A stretch of 64,000 nucleotides of DNA. It comes from CAZZBK01 sp964652155. Its GTDB lineage: Bacteria > Planctomycetota > Planctomycetia > Pirellulales > PNKZ01. The notes beneath the pieces are model-generated. The model searched no databases, was not told where the DNA came from, and saw only the letters and a list, made by a program, of their open reading frames with translations. This document shows, piece after piece, positions 16,996 to 26,300 of the stretch. A program made the position numbers and the translations under genes. How positions within the stretch are numbered: the stretch's first letter is position 1; every line of letters starts with the position of its first letter. The DNA is taken from contig CAZZBK010000005.1 in the NCBI GenBank assembly GCA_964652155.1, forward strand, positions 42,992 through 106,991, given 5' to 3'.

Positions 16996-19137
16996 GTGTC
17001 ACACGTTGGTTCAACATTAGCCCGCTGTTTTGGCCTGCTCGCCTGTGCGTTAACCGTTGCGACGGTCAGCGTGACTCAGGGAGCAACGGAATTGGATCAA
17101 TTCTTGGCTCAGGAGAATGCCGAGCGCAAGGTCGACACAGCACCGCTGATCGACGACTTGGCGTTTCTGCGTCGCGTGTCGCTCGACCTGATCGGTCGGA
17201 TTCCGACCCTGCCAGAGATTCAGGCCTACGAGGCGTTGCCCAAGGGGGAGCGTCGCGCGTTGGTGGTCGAAGGCTTGCTGAAGAAGGAAGAGTTCGGCGA
17301 TCGCTGGACCGTCTTCATGGCCGACCTGTTGCGGATTCGTGCGAATGCCGATGGCGGCTCGGCCTTGTTGGCTTGGGTTCATAAGTCGGTGCAGGACGGT
17401 CTGCCGTACGATATTCTCTGTCGTCAATTGATTGTAGCCACGGGCAAGGCCGGCAAGATCCCCGAGGCAGGCTATGTGCTCGGCGATGGAGCCGATCCGA
17501 TGGCCCTGACGGCCACCACCTCGCAAGTCTTCATGGGGGTGCGAATTGCCTGTGCCCAGTGTCACGACCACCCGTTCGATGTGTGGAAGCGTGAAGAGTT
17601 TTATGGCATGGCGTCGTACTTTGGCAAAACCGCTCGCCGTGAGAGTGAGTTGACCAAGGCGATCTACATTATCGAAAATCAGAACTCGACGATTAAGTGG
17701 CCCCCGGAAGGGACGGCTCCTGAGTCGGAGCGGAAGGCCATGACCCCGGCGTTCCCGTTTCAGCTTGAAGAGGACTCGCCATCGCTTAAGCACGTCAATC
17801 GTTTGGTGAGCCTGCGGCGCGAGCAGCAAGAGGCGCTTGCTCGCCAGCAGGCCGAGAAGTCGAGCTCGCTCGACTCGTTGCTGGGTGCGGTCGAGAAGGG
17901 GAAGAAAAAGGACGCCAAGGACCCGCTCGATGTGGCCAATCAGGCGGTCAACGAGGCTCGGGCCCTGCGGGTCGAGCAAGATCTGTACAAGATGAGCGAC
18001 CTCCGCTCGCGGCTGGCCGATTTGGTGACCAATCCGCGGAATCGCTATTTCAGCCGGTCGTTTGTGAATCGAGTTTGGGCTAATTTGCTCGGACGCGGTT
18101 TTGTCGAGCCGGTGGATGACTTCAGCGAGAACAACGCCCCGAGTCATGTGAAGACTCTGGACTACCTCTCCGACGAGTTCGTCGCCGGTGGCTATGATCT
18201 GCGTAGCTTGATCAAGATGGTTGTCGCTTCGGACGCTTATCAGCGTGCCCATGCGTATCAATTGGACGAGCAGCGTCGCAAGGCGGCCGAGAATGCATTC
18301 ACGGCCGCTCCGGTTCGCCGGATGCTCGCCGAGAGCATGTTCGACAGCGTGGTGCTGGCCGGTCACTTGTTCAATCCAAAGCACGCTTCGGGCGAGAACC
18401 TGAAGACCGTGCGTGAAATCGTGCAGGTTCCGGTCGACCTTGACGGCAATGCCGCCAAGACGACCAAGTCGGTCATTCAAGCTCTCAATCAGCAGGGGGG
18501 CGCTGCGATGGGGGGCGCAATGATGGCCTCGGCCGGTGGCGCGTCCGCTGGCGGGTCGTATGACCTGGAGTCGGCCATTGAGGTTGACTTCAAGCAAGTC
18601 TTGGCGATGGCCAAGAAAGACGAGCCGCAGGTCGAGATGATGAAGGTCTCGAACGAAGAGCTCGAAGCCCAACGCATGATGATGGACCGCGCCACGCGTC
18701 GCAAGTATGTCGACAAGGTGGTGGAGAAGGTCGTGGATGATAATCCCAAGTACAACAGTGCAATGCGGATGCCTTCGCCGGCTCCCCCGGCTCACTTCTT
18801 GCGGGTGTTCGGCCAGCCAGCTCGCGACCTGTTGGGCGATCATCGCGACCACAGCCCGTCGATGCGGCAGGCTCTGATGATGCTCAATGGCAAGGTCACG
18901 CATGAGGCTTCGCGGGTGGGCAAGTTGGAGCCGATTTATCCGTTGTTGGTGGGCAAGCAGGCCGACTTGACGGCAGCCGTTAAGATGGCCTATCGCGAGA
19001 TTCTGACCCGTGAGCCGTCGGCCGATGAGTTGGCCGATGCCCAGGCGGTCATTAAGGAAGCGGCCAGCGAAGTTGATGGCATGGCCGATCTGCGGTGGGT
19101 GTTGTTCAATAGCCATGAGTTCCGTTTCATTCCGTAA
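16996..19137 (+). CDS. DUF1549/DUF1553 domain planctomycete secreted protein
   Basis: 713 residues from a GTG at 16996, chosen for the GAGGAG eight bases upstream and the signal peptide after it (CFGLLACALTVATVSV). The N-terminal DUF1549 region contains DDLAFLRRVSLDLIGRIPTL and the conserved VRIACAQCHDHPFDVWKREE segment near residue 185. The C-terminal DUF1553 region includes NRYFSRSFVNRVWANLLGRG near residue 350 and FLRVFGQPARDL. Between them are charged stretches and a Gly/Ala-rich insertion (about residue 495-520). The CAQCH motif looks heme-c-like, but in this family heme binding is unproven. In planctomycetes these genes are almost always paired with a DUF1501 gene, as here. No function is established. 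Confidence 0.9.
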   Translation: MSHVGSTLARCFGLLACALTVATVSVTQGATELDQFLAQENAERKVDTAPLIDDLAFLRRVSLDLIGRIPTLPEIQAYEALPKGERRALVVEGLLKKEEFGDRWTVFMADLLRIRANADGGSALLAWVHKSVQDGLPYDILCRQLIVATGKAGKIPEAGYVLGDGADPMALTATTSQVFMGVRIACAQCHDHPFDVWKREEFYGMASYFGKTARRESELTKAIYIIENQNSTIKWPPEGTAPESERKAMTPAFPFQLEEDSPSLKHVNRLVSLRREQQEALARQQAEKSSSLDSLLGAVEKGKKKDAKDPLDVANQAVNEARALRVEQDLYKMSDLRSRLADLVTNPRNRYFSRSFVNRVWANLLGRGFVEPVDDFSENNAPSHVKTLDYLSDEFVAGGYDLRSLIKMVVASDAYQRAHAYQLDEQRRKAAENAFTAAPVRRMLAESMFDSVVLAGHLFNPKHASGENLKTVREIVQVPVDLDGNAAKTTKSVIQALNQQGGAAMGGAMMASAGGASAGGSYDLESAIEVDFKQVLAMAKKDEPQVEMMKVSNEELEAQRMMMDRATRRKYVDKVVEKVVDDNPKYNSAMRMPSPAPPAHFLRVFGQPARDLLGDHRDHSPSMRQALMMLNGKVTHEASRVGKLEPIYPLLVGKQADLTAAVKMAYREILTREPSADELADAQAVIKEAASEVDGMADLRWVLFNSHEFRFIP

Positions 19138-19252
19138 AGCGACCGACCTCACCGGATCGGTTCCCTGAATTGATTGCGTACAGGTTTTTTACACAGGCCG
19201 GCTGCGACGACGCCGGCAACCAATTCCACTAGTCACTACGAAGGAGTCCTCC

Positions 19253-20512
19253 ATGTCATCTGGTTGCTTGGGATATCGCCTCAGCCGTCGCACCATGCTC
19301 GGTGCGAGCGCCGGTACGTTCTTGGGAATGAGTGTTCGTAACTTGATGGCCCTTGCTGGCACGAGCGGCAAGCAAACGGCCGAGCATGTGATCATGTTCT
19401 GGAACGGCGGTGGCATGAGCCATATCGACACGTTCGATCCCAAGCCGGGTCGTCCGACTCAGGGTGACTTCGAGCCGATCAGCACCTCGGTTGCGGGCAT
19501 TCAGATCTCGCAGATTCTGCCGCAGTTGGCCAAGCAGATGCATAACTTCTCGATCATCCGCTCGATTGCCGGCACCAACGGCGATCACGGTCGTGGCACC
19601 TATCAGCTGCAAACCAGCTACAACACGTTCCCGAACCTGACCCACCCGGGCCTGGGCAACATGGTGGTCAGCGAATTGCAGCAGAAGGGTGACCTGCCGG
19701 CGTTTGTGTCGGTCAGTGGCAACGGCACGCGGGCTGGCTACTTGGGCCAGCGTTGCGAGGCGTTCTTCGTGGGCCGCCCTGGCGAGAAGGACCCCTACTT
19801 GGCCTTCCCGGAAGGGATCGCCCAATTGCGTGGTATGAAGCGTCTCGACGCCCTTGAGCGGATCAACTCGAAGTTTGCCCAACAAGGTTCGAGTGATCAG
19901 TTCGCGGCGACGAGCACGGCCACCAAGGACGCGGTTCGCTTGATGCAAAGCCCGGCCTTGGAAGCGTTCGAGCTCGACAAGGTCGACGACGCCACGCGCG
20001 ATCGTTACGGCCGCACCGAGTTTGGTCGTGGCTGCTTGTTGGCCAAGCGATTGGTCGAGCAAGGCGTTCGCTTTGTGCAGGTCAATCGTGGCGGTTTCGA
20101 CGTGCACCAGAACGCCTTCCCGGCGATGGAAGCGCACGGCGAAGTGATGGATCCGGCCTTGGCATCGTTGATCGCCGATTTGGCGAGCACCGGCATGCTT
20201 GCGAAGACCTTGATCATCACGCTGAGCGAGTTCGGCCGCACGCCGAAGATCAACAAGGATGCCGGACGCGATCACCATGCGTCGGTGTTCAGCTGCTTGA
20301 TCGCTGGCGGTGGCATCAAGGGTGGACAGGTCATCGGCTCTTCGGACGAAGACGGCTACAAGCCGAAGGATCGTCCGGTGCAGGTGCCCGACATCCATGC
20401 CACGGTTTGCCAAGCGCTCGGCATCGATCACAACAAGGAAGTGCCGACACCGCTGCAACGGCCGCTCAAGCTGGTCGACAACGGTACGCCGGTCAAGGAA
20501 CTGTTCGCTTAG
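19253..20512 (+). CDS. DUF1501 domain protein with Tat leader
   Basis: 419 residues; the ATG follows GAAGGAG. A twin-arginine-like leader (SRRTMLGASAGTFLG) implies export. Typical DUF1501 segments: IMFWNGGGMSHIDTFDPKPG, SIIRSIAGTNGDHGRGTYQL, RFVQVNRGGFDVHQNAF, LIITLSEFGRTPKINKDAGRDHH and VIGSSDEDG. The His/Asp pattern resembles the alkaline-phosphatase/sulfatase superfamily, so metal-dependent hydrolysis is possible but undemonstrated. It forms a pair with the DUF1549/1553 gene 115 bases upstream and is followed by a strong hairpin terminator. Confidence 0.9.
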   Translation: MSSGCLGYRLSRRTMLGASAGTFLGMSVRNLMALAGTSGKQTAEHVIMFWNGGGMSHIDTFDPKPGRPTQGDFEPISTSVAGIQISQILPQLAKQMHNFSIIRSIAGTNGDHGRGTYQLQTSYNTFPNLTHPGLGNMVVSELQQKGDLPAFVSVSGNGTRAGYLGQRCEAFFVGRPGEKDPYLAFPEGIAQLRGMKRLDALERINSKFAQQGSSDQFAATSTATKDAVRLMQSPALEAFELDKVDDATRDRYGRTEFGRGCLLAKRLVEQGVRFVQVNRGGFDVHQNAFPAMEAHGEVMDPALASLIADLASTGMLAKTLIITLSEFGRTPKINKDAGRDHHASVFSCLIAGGGIKGGQVIGSSDEDGYKPKDRPVQVPDIHATVCQALGIDHNKEVPTPLQRPLKLVDNGTPVKELFA

Positions 20513-20554
20513 TCGAAGCGACGGTCATTTGTGAAGGTTATGATGTGAATTTCC

Positions 20555-20589
20555 CCACGGTCCGCGCTTCGGCGCGGACCGTGGATTTT
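20555..20589 (+). terminator. 13-bp stem with TTCG tetraloop
   Basis: CCACGGTCCGCGC / GCGCGGACCGTGG is a perfect 13-bp stem (20555-20567 and 20572-20584) with the stable TTCG loop, followed by ATTTTG. It lies 43 bases after the DUF1501 stop. The T tract is short. Confidence 0.7.
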
Positions 20590-20890
20590 GTGCGGTAAGT
20601 GCCCGGTCGGTCCTTCCTGTTTGCCGGCAGGGCACTCTGACGCTCGGTCGCAGCGACATGGCGGTCGCTGTGTAAGCTGTGACGACGGATTCTTGCCGGC
20701 CTCATGACGGTGCCGGCAGGCGAGTTTATCTTTTAGGCGTGTAAGCGATTCGGTATCGCCTTGCCCGAGCAGTCTCGCGGCGAATTGTCGCAGCTATTTG
20801 CTTGAGCGGACGCCCGTTGGCAATTACTGTGAAAGTCTAGCGACTTTTTTGATTATTTGGGCCCTCTCCCGGCCATGGGGAACTATCGAC
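20590..20890 (+). promoter_or_regulatory. structured non-coding leader upstream of the TPR/Exb block
   Basis: No gene is seen. Two further stem-loops follow the terminator: CAGCGAC-ATGGCG-GTCGCTG (20651-20670) and TGCCGGC...GCCGGCA (20694-20718), the latter followed by a T-rich stretch. They may form a structured 5' leader of the gene at 20891; no known riboswitch was recognised. Confidence 0.35.
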
Positions 20891-23272
20891 ATGCGTAAAC
20901 AGTTGACGATCGTCGCGTGCCTGGCGTGCACGCTGTTGGCTTGGTCCTTGCCGCTCGCCGCTCAGGCTCCCAAAGCCAAAGAAAAGGAAGACGCGGCCAG
21001 TGGCGTGCGAGGCTCGATTGTCGAAGATCGGGCGGCTGCCAAACTGCTCGAAGCGGGCGACTCCCGCTTCGACGCCGATGAGTTTGCCAAAGCCGTCGAG
21101 GTCTGGGAGTCGGTGATTGAGCGCTATCCGCGCAGCAAAATGCGGTTCAGCGCGCACATGCGGCTGGGCAACTTCCTGCTCACGCGCGACCGCGCCTTTG
21201 ATCGGGCTCGCATTCACTTCGAGGCGGCTGCCGGCGATCAAAACAGCGATGAAGAGCAGCGTGCCGAAGCCACGCTCAAGCTCGGCATGTGCTTCTACGA
21301 AGCCCGCAACTACGGCAAGTGCTTCACCGTCATGCGCGACGTGATTGAAAAGTTCCCCGTCTCGCCCCAGGTGAATCAGGCTTACTACTACATCGGGCTG
21401 GGGCACTTCCAGCTTGGCCACTACAGCCGCGCGATCGACGCCCTGGAAAAGGTCGGCACGACCCTCTCCGGTTCCACCGGTCAGCTTGAGAAGGTTGAAG
21501 CTGGCAAGCGGCTGTTCCTCAAGGTCGACGACGCCGATCTGGCCGCGCTCGAAGCCGGTCGGGCCGTCAAGGTCGAATGCATGACGAGCAAGGGTGACAA
21601 GGAAATCATCGAGTGCTTCTCGGTCGGCCGCAATGTCCGCGTCGTGTTGGGCTCGATCCTCACGGCGCTCGGCAAGCCGCAGCCGGGCAACGGCCGCCTC
21701 GAAGTCCAAGGGGGCGACGAGGTCAAGATCAGCTACATCGACGAGCACACCGGCGATCGTCAATTCAATCGTCAGGTTGGCAAGCAAGTGCCGGTCGTGG
21801 GGAACGCCATTGTGCAAATCACCGACGGTGCTTTCAGCGAAACATTGCATGGCGTGGTGCTCGATAAGCCGTCCAACTTGCAAATCACCGACGCCGATCA
21901 CGACCGCACCGACGGCGCCGACACGATTGACGCCTTTGTCGACATCCTGCGTGAGAAGTCGACCGAGGAACTCGAAGAGGACGCGCTCAAGGCCGGCCCG
22001 ACGGTCGACGGCGAGAAGCCCAAGATCGAAACGCTCAAGCGTGTCGACCGTGTGGCGCTCAAGTTCACTGAGGTCAAGGTGGCCCGCAGTCTGCCGTTGC
22101 TTCCCAAGGCCGAAAACGAAGGGGAGCCCGCCTCGGAAAACAAGCCCGTCAGCCCCGAACCGCCCGCCAGCGGCTCGCCCGAGCCGAAGTCAGCCAACCC
22201 AGTCGATGCCAAGTCGACGGCGGTGGTCGACGACGGCTCGATTCACTCGGGCATCTTCCGTACCACGGTGCAGTTGGCCAAAACCGAGCAGATTGTCGAT
22301 GGAGACAACATCCTCCAGGCGCAGCCGGGCGACGTGCTCCAGGTGACCTACAACGACGAGCGCAGCACCGCCGAGAACCCTCGCGTCGTGCTCGCTCAGG
22401 CCAAGGTGATCGAAGGCAACTTGGGGGACGTGCGCGTGACCCGGGCTCAGATCAGCGATCAGGAGCTGCGGATTCAGACGCAACTCAAGACGGCCAGCGC
22501 GCTGACCAACATTGGCAATCGCTACAAGGAGTTCGGGCTCAAGAAGAACGCCACGGATAAGTACCAGCAAGCGCTGGGCGTGAGTGAAGAGATCATGGTC
22601 GACGCCCGCAAGTTGGGCGGCCGATTGCTCGAAGACACGTATGTGCAGTTGTGGCAGATTTACTATGAGATGGACAAGCTTGAGTTGGCCGCGGCCATGT
22701 GCCAGCGGTTGCAGCGCGAGTTTCCCAACAGCGGATTCGTCGACGACGCCTTGTTGCAAATGGCCAACGTCGTGCGCAAGCAGGGTAACATGCAACGGGC
22801 CGTGGGCTTGTTCAACCAGTTGGTGAACATGCCCAACAGCCAGTTACGGGGCGAAGCCCAGTTCGGCATCGCTGAGTGCTACGAAGACATGGCACGCAAG
22901 GCTTCCGAGACCGGCACGGGAGCCGGCGCGGGGCCGCTGTTCGACCGCTCGTTCCAGGAATACAAGAAGGTGTTCGACTTGTTCCCCGACAGTGGTCGAG
23001 TGGGCGAGGCGGTGGCCAAGATGGCCAACTACTACTATCAGCAGAAAGACTACGCCCGGGCGGTCGATATTTTCGAGACCGTGCTCAGCGAGCATCCAGA
23101 CGCCAAATTCTTGGACGTGATTTTGTTCAACTACGGTCGTTGCTTGTACCGCATGGAACGCAAGGCCGAGGCCCGTCGTCAATTTGATCAGTTGATTGGC
23201 GAGTTCCCTGAGAGCCCGCTGGCGACCGACGCCAAAAAGATCACCGAGGCGCTGGCCAAGGCCGGCTTCTAA
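20891..23272 (+). CDS. exported TPR protein with beta modules (first gene of ExbBD/TPR locus)
   Basis: 793 residues from the ATG at 20891 (GGGGAA upstream; MRKQLTIVACLACTLLAWSL signal peptide). The N-terminal TPR-like repeats (about residues 45-190) include FDADEFAKAVEVWESVIERYP and YYYIGLGHFQLGHYSRAIDALEKV. Residues roughly 195-500 hold two divergent copies of a beta module seen also in the following giant protein (RLFLKVDDADLAALEAG, ITDADHDRTDGAD, IHSGIFRTTVQL, GDVLQVTYNDE), interrupted by a Pro/Glu-rich linker. Residues 560-790 are TPR/BamD-like repeats (YAREVDIFE-type units, LFPDSGRVGEAVAKMANYYY). Predicted periplasmic scaffold. It shares direction and domain content with the next gene. 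Confidence 0.8.
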   Translation: MRKQLTIVACLACTLLAWSLPLAAQAPKAKEKEDAASGVRGSIVEDRAAAKLLEAGDSRFDADEFAKAVEVWESVIERYPRSKMRFSAHMRLGNFLLTRDRAFDRARIHFEAAAGDQNSDEEQRAEATLKLGMCFYEARNYGKCFTVMRDVIEKFPVSPQVNQAYYYIGLGHFQLGHYSRAIDALEKVGTTLSGSTGQLEKVEAGKRLFLKVDDADLAALEAGRAVKVECMTSKGDKEIIECFSVGRNVRVVLGSILTALGKPQPGNGRLEVQGGDEVKISYIDEHTGDRQFNRQVGKQVPVVGNAIVQITDGAFSETLHGVVLDKPSNLQITDADHDRTDGADTIDAFVDILREKSTEELEEDALKAGPTVDGEKPKIETLKRVDRVALKFTEVKVARSLPLLPKAENEGEPASENKPVSPEPPASGSPEPKSANPVDAKSTAVVDDGSIHSGIFRTTVQLAKTEQIVDGDNILQAQPGDVLQVTYNDERSTAENPRVVLAQAKVIEGNLGDVRVTRAQISDQELRIQTQLKTASALTNIGNRYKEFGLKKNATDKYQQALGVSEEIMVDARKLGGRLLEDTYVQLWQIYYEMDKLELAAAMCQRLQREFPNSGFVDDALLQMANVVRKQGNMQRAVGLFNQLVNMPNSQLRGEAQFGIAECYEDMARKASETGTGAGAGPLFDRSFQEYKKVFDLFPDSGRVGEAVAKMANYYYQQKDYARAVDIFETVLSEHPDAKFLDVILFNYGRCLYRMERKAEARRQFDQLIGEFPESPLATDAKKITEALAKAGF

Positions 23273-23330
23273 GCTGTTTATCACCCCCAACATTTAACCC
23301 TGGTCCCTCCACACGCCCGTTCCGTTGGTC

Positions 23331-23347
23331 GACCGACCCAGTCGGTC
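23331..23347 (+). other. small hairpin between the two TPR genes
   Basis: GACCGAC-CCA-GTCGGTC forms a perfect 7-bp stem in the 121-base space between the 793-aa and 2410-aa genes. It may modulate read-through; no T tract. Confidence 0.4.
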
Positions 23348-23393
23348 ATGTCGCCAGCCGCGGGTCGCCGGTTCGACGAAGGATATTCTGACT

Positions 23394-26300
23394 ATGCGAA
23401 AGCTCTTTGCGCTCTGTTGTCTGTCGCTCGCGCTCTTTCAGGTTGCGTTCGCTCAGAACGCGCCCAAAGCCGATGACCAAATCACGAAGCTCGAAAGCGA
23501 TCTCTCGAAGCAACGAGACTCGTCGCCCGAAGCGGCCGAAACGATGGTCAAGCTGGCTAGCCTCTACGAGCAGGAAGGCCGCGTGTTCGGCCTGATTCGC
23601 GTTGGCCAGTCGTTTAGCACGACGCACCTGACCCATCCGCAGCACAAGGCGATGATGCTCAAGCTGCTCGATGGCCTGCAAGCCACCTCGCGCAATAAGG
23701 AAATCGTCACCACCGCGCGGCAGTTCTTGCAGCGCTACGCAAACGACCCTGCCGCCTCGGGCAAAGTCGAGATGCGGCTCGCCAGCGCGCTCGATCAGCT
23801 CGATGACCGGCCGCGTGCCGCCGAAGCGCACGATGCCGTGTGGCAGCGCCAGGGGAATTCGCCCGACGGCATTCAAGCCGCATTGCGGGCCATCGTGCTG
23901 TACGAAAGTCAAAATGCCAAGCCGGCAGGTCTCGCCGCTGCGACCATCGCCGAGGCGGCGGTCGACAAGCTCCCGGCCGGAGAGTTGTCGACTCGATTCG
24001 GACTGCAAGCGGTCAGTATCTACCATCGCTTTAGCGAGTGGGCCAAGAGCAACGCCGCCGGTCTGAAGCTGATCAAGAAAAACGCGCCGATGAACGTCGA
24101 GCAGCGGACCGCGCTGCACTCCTTGCTGGCGCAAAACGACGCCAACCTCGGCCAGCGCATGAACGCCGTCGAGAACATCAAGAAAGTTCGCGCTATCTAC
24201 CCGACGCGCGACTTGCTCGTCCGCCAAATCGGCGAACTCAACGCGGCCAATGCCCTGCCCGAACTCATGCAGCCGCTCGTCGACGAGTACTTCCAGAAGT
24301 ATCCCACGCGCGAAGATCGCTTCACTTACAAGGCATTGCTGCCGGCCGCCTATTTGCGAGCCAAGAACAAAGATCGGGCGATCGCCATTCTGCGCGAGTT
24401 GGTCCCCGAGTTGCCCAACGATCTGAGCACGGCCGCCTTATTTGTGCAGGAGTTTGCCGACAAGCCCGAGGCGTATCCCGAGGCCGAAAAAGTGTTGCTG
24501 GCCGCGATCGCCAAGAACCCGGCCAACGCGGTGGGCGCGCGTTATGTGCTGGCGTTGAATTTGTACCGCGATCGGGTCAAGGACCTCGACAAGGCGCGCA
24601 AGGCCGCCCGCGAGTTGATTGCGCAATCGAACCACTTCAACACGTGGTCGACCGACGTGATCGGGTGGCTCTGGGGCACCCCCGAAAACGACCAGGCGTT
24701 TCAGAATGACGTGAAGTTGGTCCTGCAAGTGCGCGAAGCACAAGGTCATCTGGCATTTTTGCGTGGGTATCCGAAAGCTTGGTTCCAGCAGGTCAAATCC
24801 AATAAGGACCTCAAGGACCGCGCTACATTGGTTCGCGATCAGGCCGACGCGGCCGATAAGTCGGCCACGCTCGCCCTGTGGGTCGACACCGAATCGACCA
24901 ACGCCAAGAACGCGCTCGAGTCGCGAGCCAAGCTGGTCTCGCCGGGCTTCTACGAGAAGTTGAGCGACATTCAGGCTCGACTGCTGTTGGTCAGCTTGGC
25001 CGAGGGAGTGCGCTATGTGGGCGCTGCCGAATCACGTGCGCGATCGATCGAGTACTACGGCCGGGCCGCCAAGCGATTTCCCAAAGATTACCCGCTCGCG
25101 CAATCGTACTTGGAAGTTTGCACCGATCACGGCACGCCCGAGATTGGCAAGGAAGCCGCGCTGACCCTGCTTAAGTTGGATCCGCCGGGCAATAACTCCG
25201 AAGTCTACCGTCGGTTGCTATGGGCGGCCGATAAGGCCAAGGACCCCGCGCTGGCCAAGTCGGCTTGGACCTGGATCACCGCGGCGATGCAAAAGTACGG
25301 TTTCGAGCCGGGCAACGCCTCGTACTGCGGCGACGTGCTCGACCGCCTGGGAATGACCGCCGAGGCACTTGCCCATTGGAAGAAATGCATCGAAGTGATC
25401 CCGAACAACTACGAGTCGCGGACGTGCGCCGAGCGCTTGCTCGCCAAGTTGCCGCCGGAACAGAAGCAGCCGTTCCTCAAGGATCTCCTCACCAAGAAGC
25501 TCGACTATCACGGGCAGTACGCCTGGTGGCTGGCGCAAGAGTTGCTCAAGTCGCCCGAGCCCAACAAATTTGCCGATCTGCCGGGCGCTGAGAAGGTTCT
25601 ACGAGACAGCCGCAAGTTGCAAGACGAGCGGGGCATCGCGCCTTGGGGGATCGACGACCTGACGCTGCAGCAGTGGATGGACGGCGTGCGCACCAACGCC
25701 ATGATCGACGACGCGACCAAGAAAAAGGTCTACACGCTGGTGAACGACATGCGGCTGCAACGCTCGCGCGCGGTCGCCCAGTTGGCGCTGCTCGAAATGA
25801 CCCCGCCCGAGCAAATCAAGCCCTTGCAACACATCCTGAACTATCAGGCCGCCACGACGTTCGTGGGCAACGACGCCTACGATTGGGACGTGTTGATGAC
25901 TTACGCCCAGGCGGCGATGATTCGCAAGGATTACACGGCCGCCGCGACGCTCGTCACCGGCATGCTTGCCAATGTGCCGAACGCCGATGCAAAGCGCAAG
26001 CAGACGGGCCGCGACATCGTGGGTCAAAGTTACGCGCGCATGGGGGCGGCTGGCTTGTCGATCGACGAGTCGAGCCCGATCGCGCCGCTCTTGCAAGCCG
26101 CGCTTTATCTGCGATTGGGGGACGAGCGCCTCGCGTTCGACACCTACAGTGCCAATCGCAAGCTGTTTGACGAGAACCGCGAACAAATGCCGGTCGACCT
26201 CGTGTTGTTCGTGTGCGACAACCACATCGCGGCCGGTGGCGACGAGAACCACGACCGCGCGGAAGACATTCTCCGCGGCTGGCTCATCAAGTTCAGCGAA

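Noticed and set aside
17566..17580. CAQCH in the DUF1549 protein as a cytochrome c heme site
   Set aside because: The motif is a fixed part of DUF1549, but the usual downstream methionine-ligand region of cytochromes is not apparent, so heme binding is not claimed.
17050..19152. 700-codon open frame antisense to the DUF1549/DUF1553 gene
   Set aside because: Composition is His/Arg/Gln/Leu-rich with no motif, while the sense strand has clear family motifs and a ribosome-binding site.
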